Origin: Armigeres subalbatus
Lineage: Eukaryota > Arthropoda > Insecta > Diptera > Culicidae
DNA length: 64,000 nt
Direction of reading: 5' to 3'
Assembly (NCBI RefSeq): GCF_024139115.2
Contig: NC_085141.1
Coordinates: 367,125,925-367,189,924, forward strand
The notes under the pieces: model-generated
What the model saw: only the letters and a program-made list of their open reading frames with translations
The model's database searches: none
Told to the model about the DNA's origin: nothing
Made by a program: the position numbers and the translations under genes
Shown here: positions 1-10,326 of the stretch, in pieces
Layout of the letters: each line of letters starts with the position of its first letter
How positions within the stretch are numbered: the stretch's first letter is position 1

Positions 1-712
1 AGCCTCTTGATAGAAGGCTTTTGAGCCTCTTGAAAGAAGGCTTCCGAGCCTCTGAAAAGGAGGATTCCGAGTCTCTGAAAAGGAGAACTCCGAGCCTCTT
101 GAAAGGATGATTCCGAGCCCTTTGGAAGGAGAATTTCGAGCCTCTTGGAAGGAGAATTTCGAGCCTCTTGGAAGGAGGATTCCGAGCCTCTTGAAAGGAG
201 GATTCAGAGCATCTTGAAAAAAGGTTTCCGAGATTCTTGAAAGAATGCTTCCGAGCTTTTTGAAAGAAGGATTTCGAAGGGATACCTCCGACCCTTTTGA
301 GAAGAGGATTCCGAGTCTGTGGAAACGAGGCTTCCGAGCCTTTGGAAAGGTGGCTTCCGAGCCTCTGGAAAGGTGGCTTCCGAGCCTCAGGAAAGGTAGC
401 TTCCAAGCCTCTTGAAAGGAGGCTTCCGAACTTCTTGAAAGGAGACTTCCGAGCCTCTTGAAAGGAGACTTCCGAGCCTCTTGAAAGGAGACTTCCGAGC
501 CTCTTGAAAGGAGGTTTCCGAGCCTCTTGAAAGGAGGATTCCGAACATCTTGAAAGGAAGATTCCAAACTTCTTGAAAGGAGGATTCCGAGCCTCTTGGA
601 AGGAGGATTCCGAACCACTTGAAAGGAGGATTCCAAACTTCTTGAAAGGAGCATTTCGAGCCTCTTGGAAGGTGGATTCCGAGCCTCATGGAAGGAGGAT
701 TCCGAGCCTCTT
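1..712. repeat. 23-bp tandem satellite, left block
   Basis: Roughly thirty degenerate copies of a 23-bp unit read as TTCCGAGCCTCTTGAAAGGA plus GGC. The same unit fills 7489-9551, so this is the left part of one array. Because 23 is not a multiple of three, any open frame cycles through all three phases every 69 bp. This gives artificial 23-residue peptide periods on the minus strand (SFQEARKPPFKRLGSLLSRG-like). Units contain indels and variants (CATC, CTGG, GATTCC), so the block is old and poorly homogenised. It reaches the window edge and is truncated there. Confidence 0.95.
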
Positions 713-1090
713 TGTAAGTGTTGGTTATGTTATGCTGAGAGTGTTACCGAGAAATCCGTGTTTAGTGTAGTGTATTTCGTGGAATAAATGTTGTAAATGC
801 AGGTAATACTCGTGTCTCAGTGTAGGTTTTTCCCAGTCAGCCCCCTGTAGTAGGCTAGGTCCTAAATTGAGCTTCACCACCACCCTACGCAGCCAACCAC
901 CCACTGAACTACAGTGTCCCACCACCAGAGGACCGATTAAAGGCCCTTTGGACGGCCATTAAGGGGTGGCGTAATGTGGCCATTGGATCACAATACAAAA
1001 TCACTGGGTCACAATACCAAAATACGGAGAGAACTGTACTACATATGCGGACACTACTTGTTCGGCTTAAACATTTCCAAACGATTGTTA
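713..1090 (+). mobile_element. LTR-start fragment, inverted copy of 6455-6733
   Basis: Positions 713-970 match the reverse complement of 6462-6733 closely, including GGACGGCCATTAAGGGGTGG and the CCTGTAGTAGGCTAGGTCCT stretch. Positions about 1005-1085 instead match 7365-7432 in direct orientation (AAAATACGGAGA, CTACTACATATGCGGACACT, TTGTTCGGCTTAAACATTTC). The block therefore joins a plus-oriented and a minus-oriented piece of related LTRs, head to head. Confidence 0.65.
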
Positions 1091-3480
1091 AAAAAGTTCT
1101 TTTAAAATTAATATTTACAATACTGTTCTACACGATATTATAATATAATATATACAAATATTTACATTTTTTTATTATTGATGCAAAGTCACACATAGAC
1201 ACACATAGTACGGTAAAATTCTGAATTGAAATGTTTCAGCGATTTGTTATCGATCTACTACTTCCCTTTTCGATTTCGAATCGAACACTATTTCTTTGTG
1301 TGTGTATTGTATTGACTGAAAACTGTCAAACAATTTATCATTGTGAAATTTTTGGAATGATGTGGTAATGAGCATGAGGTAAGTACGATGAATTTTTATT
1401 TGAGAAAAATGTCTATCCCGGCCAGTGATCAATCGACGCAGGTTGAGGCCAATATCAACCCGGTGAAATGGATTCTTCACTAGAGAAGTATTACTTCTCA
1501 AATAGAAATCCATCATTATTTAATTTTGTTATTACGGTAGGGTTAGGTTCTTAGATTCATCAATTTGGTAATAAATTCAAGAATATCGTTTATTATTTTT
1601 CTTTGGTATGGTGTTCTATGGCTTTCAGTACTACTATCTCAATATTTTAATCGCTAATATTCACTAATTTATCTACAGAAAGAAAAATAAAAAAAAAATT
1701 CTAAACCTGCATAAAACTAACTAAATTATTGAAATGGCCATCATGCAAAATATATACAAAATTTACAGGAAAATTTTCTCGATTAGTTGGATTACCGAAA
1801 ATTTGGTTTATGAGAGTTTTCCTAGACAAAGCTATTGACAGGAAATACTCTACCACTGAATCTTCTCCAACACTTTTCAAGCACTTGTTTATGCTTTTAT
1901 ATATTTTAGGTACTACGACCTTTTATCCACAGCATCTCCATTCAGCTTTGATGTCACCTGATAAAATGATTTTTAATATCAAGTGAGTTGCCGTTATGGG
2001 ATCTGGGATGCATTTTCTGACCCACCCCACTATGGGGGATCCCCATACAAGCGAGCGGTCAAAAATAAAATTGGACTTTTAAAGTGATTTTCCACTTAGT
2101 TTTAGCTGTGTATGGTCGAAATAGCATGAATATACAATTTCCAACCCCCCCCCCCTTTGGGGATCGTCTATGAATTACGTAATTATTTTTTCATAGGTTC
2201 GATTAACGTGACAAAGCAAACCTATTTGGGAAGTTGAAATTTCGTGCGTTTTCTTAAGGAGAAGGAAGGGGCTGTACAAAACTAAGTTCAGCAATTTATG
2301 GACATTATGGCGGCGATCATGTTAAATGACATTAATTTCATGACATTCCGTGATATTTTTTGTTCTCACTCTCATGCCTCACAATTTGTATTTAGAACAA
2401 TTTGTTTGACAAAGTACTAGGATCTGAAGGATCATAAAGCATTAAATGTTAATCAAATAATCAGAATTGAAAATAACTTTTGAAAAAGGGTATTAGCAAA
2501 TTAGAAATCGCAATCCCATGACATTTTACGTGTACAAGTTATTCAAAAATGAGATTAATATATTCTCAAAAATGTGGACATTCATTGTGGAATGTAAGAA
2601 TGCTCCATTCTTCCGAAAAGCAAAATTCTTTTAATTTAAATAACAACACTATTTGAATTACTTTTGATTTGTTTTCATGATTTCTACAAGTTATATACAG
2701 CATCATTCTTTTTCTGTGTCAAGGTTTAAGTCTTCAATGATATTTTCTTCAATTCCATCAACGATGGAAGATGAGATAAATTCATCTAAAGTATTAGAAG
2801 ATAAAGAACTTTTGAAAATCTTCAAATATTACAAAATTACGCATGGCATAAGAATAACTAAGTGAAAATTTTTTTCCAACGTCTCCTCGTTATCCAAATC
2901 GAGCTTAAAATGGATCTGATTCATGTAAGGCACGAAGGAAAATGTCAACATTTGCCTCTCTTGATCATTTTCTTGCATTATGAGTTCTAAATTTCTTCAA
3001 CTGTTTATATTGACTTTCCGCTGGTTGTTCAGCCAGTGAACCTCAAAGTGTAGATGAGTGAATAAATATTTCCCTACCATTAGCCAGACATTCATGAACA
3101 CTAGCAGGAATTTCATACGCTCCGTTCTAACTAAGATATTGTTCGTCTTTACTTTTGCAATAAACATGTCGGGAATTATTGATTCCAGGAGATTTATAAA
3201 TATTTACATATTATGAAATCTCATATTTAGTTCTCCATCAGTAGCTAATGAATAGCTCAGAAAATTAGGTTTAGAGAATGACTCAAACCACTCAAGCCCC
3301 AAACGCATTTCAGCGGAATGGCGACGGAAACAGTAAAATTTGACAGGAAATATATGAGCGAACTGTTAAATCCTTCCGTTACCGTTGTGCTGCATTGCAT
3401 TGGGGTTTTATTCATTTACTCCTTTGAAAAGTTAATTAAATGAGCTCAAATGGTTATAAATAAAGTCGAAGTTATTACCA
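1091..3480. other. AT-rich non-coding stretch
   Basis: No coding sequence is supported here; open frames are short (under 90 codons) and have no recognisable motifs. A run of 13 cytosines near 2145 precedes TTTGGGGATCGTC. A GATCTGGGAT/GGGGGATCCCC stretch near 2000-2045 may belong to an unidentified decayed repeat. I see no RNA gene or clear inverted repeat. Confidence 0.5.
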
Positions 3481-3484
3481 ATAA

Positions 3485-3795
3485 ATGTATTTTGACCATA
3501 CCCTTTGAGCGCATAGTTCAGTCTGACCCATTTTCAATAGGAAACGATGGGACTAGATTTCCGTCGAATGAAACTTGTTGCGAGAAAATCGGACACAAAT
3601 AAGTGTCTAAATGGCGATTGCGTTCTTTTGCGCACATACATACAGACGCGCATGCACACATACAGACATCACCTCAATTCTTCGCGCTGAGTTAGTTGAT
3701 ATATACCACTAGGGGTCTCCGGGCCTTCTATCAAACATTCGTTTTTGGAATGAGCATTAACCTTGGAGTACGAGAGAGGCAAAACACGGTAAAAA
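3485..3795 (-). repeat. Interspersed repeat family R (minus copy)
   Basis: The reverse complement shares an ordered series of blocks with 37065-37340 and 42800-42990: TTTGCCTYTCTCGTAC, a GTATATACCAAYYGACT-like stretch, ATTGAGGTGATGTCTGTATG, a TGTG/TATG microsatellite, and TCCCATYGTTTSCTATTGAAAA. It is a dispersed element of unknown class with an internal TG-rich microsatellite. I see no coding capacity. Ends are not sharply defined. Confidence 0.65.
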
Positions 3796-3799
3796 ACAA

Positions 3800-5700
3800 A
3801 TGAAAAAAATCAGAGTGACTTAACTCTGTTAATTGCAAATACTGGCAAGAAATTCTTTCGGGACATTTTAGTCGAAGCTTTGTCCTTGATGTGTATCATA
3901 AAAGAACCCGGGGATTCCTGAGGAAAAAAAGTTCTTCACTATCAAAGTTGAAAATAGCGTCGTTTTTGGAAAAAAATATTGCTTCCGCATTTTTTTCAAT
4001 TTTTTTTCACAGTGTAACCATTAGTTTTTGCACACCATTTAAAAGCTTATACAATAACCTTTGTAATGATGTATTAACATTGAAAAAACATTTAAAAAAT
4101 ATTTCAATAAATAGTTGAAAATAAAATATTTTTTCAGAAAATTTGCTAACTTTTTTACCCATTTCTGACTTTGCCACCTTATATCTTTGGAACTAGTGCA
4201 CCTAGAGACTTCAAATTCAGAATTTCTCTTAATTAGAGTATTGACAATGGAGAGAAAATATTTTAAAATAATTCGGAAGACATGACATTTTCGATTAATG
4301 ACCGCCCGAAATCCTATAGTGACCCCTCACAATGGGACGAAGTGAGCAGATCGATTGTTTGGGCCCATTCAACACAAATTAAAACTTCCTAGGATAATCT
4401 CTACAAACGCTGCCTCCGCAGCATGGATACTAAGCATAAGGTAAGACAAGCCTCCGAAGAGCTTTTAGTACGAGCTTTTAGTACGAGTGGAACAGTGTCT
4501 CTAGAAGAACTATTTACAGAGATAACTATCCATATCAGTTGTACAACTCCTTCGCTTTACACTTGCTTCCTTTAATACCTTTCTCACTTTCAGGAATACT
4601 GGCTGTTTTATAAACATTCCTTCCCGCGATTGGGTGGTACAGCATGGTACAACACTCAAATGGTCTCACAATTGGTGAGTGCACATTGCAACAATCAGCT
4701 GCTCCTATTACTACTCTCTAGGCTACTTGATTCACGAGTTCGGTTTTCATCTCATTCATCTCTAGTTTCATACTGGATTTCCTGAGTTAAAAGAACTTTT
4801 AACTTCTCAAATCATCGTATGTAATCCACTATTGATGTATGTGAGAAACATCGTGATCTAGTACCTCCTATAAATGCTTCTAAGCATGTCTCCTCTTTTA
4901 CTCTCAACAGAGTCTGAAAATTATCAGGCCGTAGAAATGGAACTCATATTCCAACTCTAGGACAGTTACCAAACAAAAAACAAAGCCTTACCTATTCAAC
5001 ATTGAATTAAGGCTGGGAGAACAACATTGCAGAAAATTCTAGGAATTCTTATTTAAAAGAATTAGATTTTCTTAATGGTTCATTAATAAAATTGATCTCC
5101 AACATTCAAACCTACGTTTGTATGTGGAATTCAAACCAAACCTATGGTATTGTTTTGATTGACGAATAAATTCATTCACTTTCTTGTTTTATTTCAGCTT
5201 TTGTTTCAGAAACGTTCTCGGTTGCCAATCACCAGTTCAAACAATATTGTTCAACGAAATTTTCAGCGAAATTTGAATTTAAAAGAAATACTACTGAAAT
5301 AATACAAAACAAACACGTAAATTGAAAAACTAGCAATTTAAAATATCAATAAATAAATAAATAAATATTTATCGTCGTTTTTTGTCTTCTCATTTCACAC
5401 TTCCGAAATCACATCACACACATTAAAATTGATAATTATAATTTTAAAATTACTAAGTTTGACTAGATTTAAAAGTTTTTTTGAACAATCGTTTTTTTTT
5501 TATAATGTGTTTGAATAATAGAACCTTTCCATTGCAAATGAAATAATTTTAACAACTGTGTTAGAAGAGGGAGTAAGTCCATTTGTGGTAAATAGAATGT
5601 GAGCGTCTGGAAGTTTTATCAGAGACTTCCGTCGAAACCAGTTCTTTCCAGTGCGATCTTCCAAACTGCCCTTCTCAAAACTGCCGATAAGACTAATTTT
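3800..5700. other. AT-rich non-coding stretch
   Basis: No gene is supported. There are many poly-A and poly-T runs, an AAATAAATAAATAAATA microsatellite near 5350, and short open frames with no motif. Nothing else is recognised. Confidence 0.5.
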
Positions 5701-5716
5701 ATGTTTGGCGCCAAAG

Positions 5717-6733
5717 TGTAATTAATGGGTAAGTATCCCTTGAGCAGTACAGAGACTCCCTGAATCAAACGGCCTCAGGGTCGGCACGCTCACCTCAAGA
5801 AACTCGCGGACAGGTACTTCTCGCACTCAAATAGTAGGAAAACCACAGTATTTCTACAACAGGACACTTTATTTGGCTTCTCTTTCTTCTTATCCCTTCG
5901 TAACACTTCCTAACCCTTTTCGTCCCACTTCCTTATTCGCTACTCTAACCTTTACTTCGGGGCCCCTACTTCCTTCCACAGCTCCACCACTCCTTCCCTT
6001 TCTCCACCACTGCTTCCTCTGCTCCAATCTGCTTACAAGGCTTCAACGGCAGATTCTAGAACGCCGGCACCCAGCGATGGCGAAACAATGTCTTCCGGGG
6101 TGGCTTGGAAGTCCGTCGTAGCTTTCGGTACGAACACGCGCACACTCGACCTGCCAATATGGTGACGGATTGGCCTTCAGCGGGTACGATGCCGGTATCA
6201 GTCGAGGACGGCACACTACGGCTTTCTTCGGAACTTGAAACTCAAAACGGCGGGGTTCTGAAGCCCACAACACCTTCTCTATTTCCACTGTCCACTTTTC
6301 TCTAACTAACTTCTCCACTTCCAATAACTTGCTAGCTCGGGATTATAAACTTTCTCGATCGAATACTTTTTCTTTAGTGGAGAAATTTGGACAGGGAGAT
6401 GTTTATTTAATGTGTTAGGCTTCATGACCTCGTCCCTCGGTCAGTGACCTTCCATGTAACCCAATGGCCACATTACGCCACCCCTTAATGGCCGTCCAAA
6501 AGGCTTTTAATCGGTCCTCTGGTGGTGGGACACTGTAGTTCAGTGGGTGGTTGGCTGCGTAGGGTGGTGGTAGAGCTCAATTTAGGACCTAGCCTACTAC
6601 AGGGGCTGACTGGGAAAAACCTACACTGAGACACGAGTATTATTATCATTTACAACATTCATTCCACGAATTACACTACACTAAACACGGATTTCTCGGT
6701 AACACTCTCAGCATAACATAACCAACACTTACA
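5717..6733 (-). mobile_element. LTR-like block with upstream polypurine tract
   Basis: Read on the minus strand it begins TGTAAGTGTTGG at 6733 and ends TTAATTACA at 5717. It is directly preceded by the purine-rich CCCGAGCTGGGGGAGAG (6734-6750), as expected for a polypurine tract before a 3' LTR. AATAAA lies on the minus strand near 5865 and may be the polyadenylation signal. After the end comes CTTTGGCGCCAAACAT, which resembles the TGGCGCC start of insect primer-binding sites. It shares the CTCAGGGTCGGCAYGCT block and overall layout with 6834-7488 but is well diverged, so the two are not an identical LTR pair from one recent insertion. No protein is encoded. Confidence 0.55.
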
Positions 6734-6833
6734 CTCTCCCCCAGCTCGGGTATAAAAAAAATTTACAAAGTGATTTTTTTTATCTACAAATCACACTAGC
6801 TTTCACTGGTCACACCCACGTTGGGAGCCAAAG
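6734..6833 (-). other. Short internal region with PBS-like and PPT-like ends
   Basis: Only 100 bp separates the two LTR-like blocks. Reading the minus strand it starts CTTTGGCTCCCAACGTGGG (6833-6815), similar to tRNA primer-binding sites of the TGGCGCCCAACGTGGGGC type, and ends with GAGCTGGGGGAGAG (6746-6734), a plausible polypurine tract. It also holds runs of T and A. The arrangement resembles a miniature LTR element or a deletion derivative with no coding capacity. Confidence 0.5.
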
Positions 6834-7488
6834 TGTAACTGCCGGCTGCTCAGCGGGAAGCCTTCCTGAAACTCCCTGACTACAATACACCTCAGGGTCG
6901 GCATGCTTAAAGGACTATTTCGAGAAACAAGGAATGATCGCAAGGAAGCACAGAAAAACTCACATTCTTTGGTTTCGTTCGCTACATTTATTCGGACTTT
7001 TCCGACACTCTTCCACACTGTCCCACTTTCTTAGCCTACGCTAACCTTACTTCCACGGTATTCGCTTCTTTGCCGCCAATCAGCGGCTCTTCACGCAACG
7101 GAATCAACTTGGTTCTGTACCACCGAATGGCAGCGCACTCTACAGTTCCGGAATTGTCTATTTCGTTCGGTAGATTATCATCTACCTTTCGCCATCACCG
7201 TGTTACTCTTTTTTTCCACTCTTCTTCCATCTCCCCACCTGCCAAGCGTAGATCATCATGGCGTATTCCTTGCCACCTTTTTGCTACCAATATGGAGTCT
7301 GTAGCGAACTCTGATGGTGGGCCCATAAGGTAGCGTTGGCTGTGTATGACACAGTGGGTGGACAAAATACCAAAATACGGAGAAAACTCTACTACATATG
7401 CGGACACTACTTGTTCGGCTTAAACATTTCACGACGATAAGTTCACAAAGTATCAAAAACACTCAACACTGAACTACGAACACTTACA
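6834..7488 (-). mobile_element. LTR-like block, 655 bp
   Basis: On the minus strand it begins TGTAAGTGTTCG (7488) and ends GGCAGTTACA (6834), so it has TG...CA termini, and is followed at once by the primer-binding-like CTTTGGCTCCCAACGTGGG. The first ten bases match the start of the 5717-6733 block. Its right edge coincides exactly with the resumption of the 23-bp satellite. It codes for nothing recognisable. Confidence 0.55.
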
Positions 7489-9551
7489 TCTTGGAAGGAG
7501 GTTTCAGAGCCTCTTGAAAGAAGGCTTTCGGGCCTCATGAAAGAAGGATTCCGAGCTTTATGGAAGGAGGCTTCCAAGCCTTTTGAAAGGGGATTCAGGA
7601 GCCTTTGAAAAGGTGTCTTTCGAGCCCCTGGAAAGGCAGCTTCCGAGCCTCTGGAAAGTAGGCTTCCGAGCCTCTTGAAAGGAGGTTTCCGAGCCTCTTG
7701 GAAGGAAGATTCCGAGCTTTTTGAAGGAAGGATCCTGAGCCTCATGAAAGAAGGATTCCGAGCTTCTTGAAAGGAGGCTTCCAAGCCTCTTGCTAGGGGG
7801 CTTCGGAGCCTCTTGAAAAAAGAGGCTTCCGAGCCTCTTGAATGGAGGATTCCGAAAGGAGGCTTCTGAGCCTTTTTAAAGGAGGCTTCCGAGTGTCTGG
7901 AAAGGTGGCTTTCGAGCCCTTGGAAAAGCAGTTTCCGAGCCTCTGGAAAGGTGGCTTCCGAGCCTCTGGAATGGTGGCTTCCGAGCCTCTTTGAAGGAGG
8001 ATTCCGAGCTTCTTGAATGGAGGATTCCGAGCCTCTTGAAAAAAGGTTTCCGATTCTGTTGAAAGGAGGCTTCTGAGTCTTTTGAAAAGAGGCTTCCAAG
8101 CCTATTGAACGGAGGCTTCCGAGCCTCTTGAAAAAGGAGGCTTTCGAGCATCTTGGAAAGAGGATTCCGGAAGGAGGCCTAAGAGCCTTTTGAAAGGAGG
8201 CTTCCGAGCCTGTGGAAAAGTGGCTTCCGAGCTTCTTGAAGGGAGACTTCCGAGCCTATTGAAAGAAGACTTTCGACCCTCTTGAAAGGAGGTTTCCGAG
8301 CCTCTTGAAAGTACACTTCCGAGCCTATTGGAAGAAGACTTTCGACCCTCTTGAAAGGAGGTTTTCGAGCACCATGAAAGGAGGATTGAAAGCCTCTTGG
8401 AAAAAGGATTTTAAGCCCCTTGACATGAGGATTCAGAGCCTCTTGAAAGGAGGGCTCCGGGCCTCTTGAAAGGGTGCTTCCGAGCCTCTGAAAAGGAGGA
8501 TTCCGAGCCTCTTGAAAGAAGGCTCCCGAGCATCTTGACCTCCGAGCCTGTTGAAAGGAGACTTCCATGCCTCCTGAAAGGAGATTTTCGAGCCTCTTGA
8601 AAGGGGGTTTCCGAGCCTCTTGAAAGGAGGCTTTCGAGCCTCTTGAAAGAGGTTCCCTAGCCTCTTGAAAAGAGGCTTATGAGCACCTTGAAAGGAGGCT
8701 TCCGAGCCTCTTGAAAGGAGGATTCCGTGTCTCTTGAAAGGAGGATTCCGAACCTCTTGAAAGAAGGATTCCGAGCCTCTTGAAAGGAGGCTTCCGAGCC
8801 TCTTGAAAGGAGGCTTCCGAGCCTCTTGAAAGGAGGCTTCCGAGCCTCTTGAAAGGAGGCTCCCGAGCCTCTTGAAAGGAGGCTTCCGACCCTCTTGAAA
8901 GGAGGCTTTCGAGCCTTTCGAAAGAAGGCTTCCGAGCCTCTTGAAAGGAGGCTTCCAAGCCTCTTGAAAGGAGGCTTCCAAACCTCTTGAAAGGAGGCTT
9001 CCGCGCCTCTTGAAAGGAGGCTTCCGCGCCTCCTGAAAGGAGGCTTCCGCGCCTCTTGAAAGGAGGCTTCCGCGCCTCTTGAAAGGAAGCTTCCGCGCCT
9101 CTTGAAAGGAGGCTTCCGAGCCTCTGAAAAGGAGGCTTCCGAGCCTCTGAAAAGGAGCATTCCGAACCTCTAGAAAGAAGGCCTCCGAGCATCATGAAAG
9201 GAGGCATCCAAACCTCTTGAAAGAAGGATTCCGAGCCTCTTGGAAGGAGGCTTCCGAACCTTTTGAAAGGAGAATTGCGAACCTTTTGAAAGGAGGATTC
9301 CGAGCCTTTTGAAAGGAGGATTCCGAGCATCTTTAGAGTATGCTTCCAAGCCTCGGAAAAGAAGGATTCCAAGCTTTTTGGAAGAAGGATTCAGAGCCTC
9401 TTGGAAGGAGGATTCTGAGCTTCTTGAAAGGAGGCTTCCGAGCATCTTGAAAGCAGACATTCGAGCATCTTGAAAGGAGGCTTCCGAAGCTCTTTAAAGG
9501 AGGCTCTAGAGCCTCTTGAGATGAAGATTCTGAGCCTCTTGAAAGGAGGCT
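7489..9551. repeat. 23-bp tandem satellite, right block
   Basis: About ninety copies of the 23-bp unit seen at 1-712. The section 8690-9130 is the most homogeneous, with nearly perfect consecutive CTTGAAAGGAGGCTTCCGAG units; divergence rises on both sides. A subset at 9000-9110 carries the shared variant CCGCGCC, a sign of local amplification. Minus-strand frames stay open for up to 231 codons only because the unit lacks stop codons. No start context, codon bias or domain supports a gene. Confidence 0.95.
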
Positions 9552-10136
9552 TCTTGTTTACTATTGCCTTTCAATTGGATATCTCTTGGCACCAGCATGA
9601 ATAACAGCGGTGGTCAAATTTTTATGTTATTTATTGGAACACAAAAAAAGTATACAAATTAAAAGTTAAAGGAACTCAACAGAAAGAAGTTTCTCGAGCC
9701 AGATATAAAAACTTGCCGAAGTATTTTTTCTCCCATGCCGCGGCCCTTAAAAATTGACCCGATGGCCGTACATTCGGGAGCCCTGAACTAGATGGACATT
9801 TAATCGTCTGTTTAATAGCTCTGATATTTTTATATCAAACTAAACTATTTTTGTATTTGGTTTATCTGTTAATTAATCTCTTATTATCACAATTCAAAAT
9901 AAACGATTACAACCAGTATTTGATAGAAATGTTTACCTTCAAAATTAGCACATCTTCGGAATTCGGCATCTTATAAATTAATAATTAACTTCAACAGAGG
10001 TTTAGTTGGGCGTTCTCCAGAGTGATTAATAGAATCACTTGTTTGAGGAACTGCATACCTATATCCATTTTTCATAAAAATATATTTAGCTCTTTTAGTG
10101 GAATGTATTCAACCGTCTAAGACGAATTAAGTACTG
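9552..10136. other. Non-coding stretch
   Basis: No gene or clear repeat structure is seen. GACCCGATGGCCGTACATTCGGGAGC near 9760 is a GC-rich island in AT-rich DNA of unknown origin. Confidence 0.4.
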
Positions 10137-10326
10137 TCCATTTAATTCCACCAGTTAATTTTCGTTATCTTTGCAGATACGTATTTCGACCACAACTGTG
10201 TGGTCGTCTTCAGTGTCTTGTACTTCGTCGAGTCAAGTACAAGACACTGAAGACGACCACACAGTTGTGGTCGAAATACGTATCTGCAAAGATAACGAAA
10301 ATTAACTGGTGGAATTAAATGGACAT
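10137..10326. mobile_element. Foldback MITE, copy 1
   Basis: A nearly perfect palindrome of about 190 bp. TGTCCATTTAATTCCACC on the left is mirrored by GGTGGAATTAAATGGACA on the right, and the arms run inward through AGATACGTATTTCGACC to a tiny loop at GTACTTCGTCGAGTCAAGTAC. A diverged member lies at 62095-62286 with the same architecture and core. There is no coding capacity. The high arm identity points to recent insertion or to arm correction. Confidence 0.9.

Larger units (their letters stand above)
713..7488. mobile_element. 6.8-kb LTR-like composite inserted in the 23-bp satellite
   Basis: The satellite stops at 712 (...CCTCTT) and resumes at 7489 (TCTTGG...). TCTT is present on both sides and would be a 4-bp target duplication. 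The insert begins TGTAAGTGTTGG and ends CGAACACTTACA, so its outermost bases are inverted copies of the same LTR start. Inside are LTR-like blocks at 713-947, 5717-6733 and 6834-7488. Between 1.1 and 5.7 kb I see no gag or pol coding sequence. The orientation of the blocks (plus on the left, minus on the right) does not fit one simple LTR retrotransposon, so this is probably a rearranged or nested composite. Confidence 0.6.

Noticed and set aside
7443..9460. Long minus-strand frames (up to 231 codons) with SFQEARKPPFKRLGSLL repeats
   Set aside because: They follow from a stop-free 23-bp satellite; different frames carry the same peptide in different phases, and there is no domain or start context.
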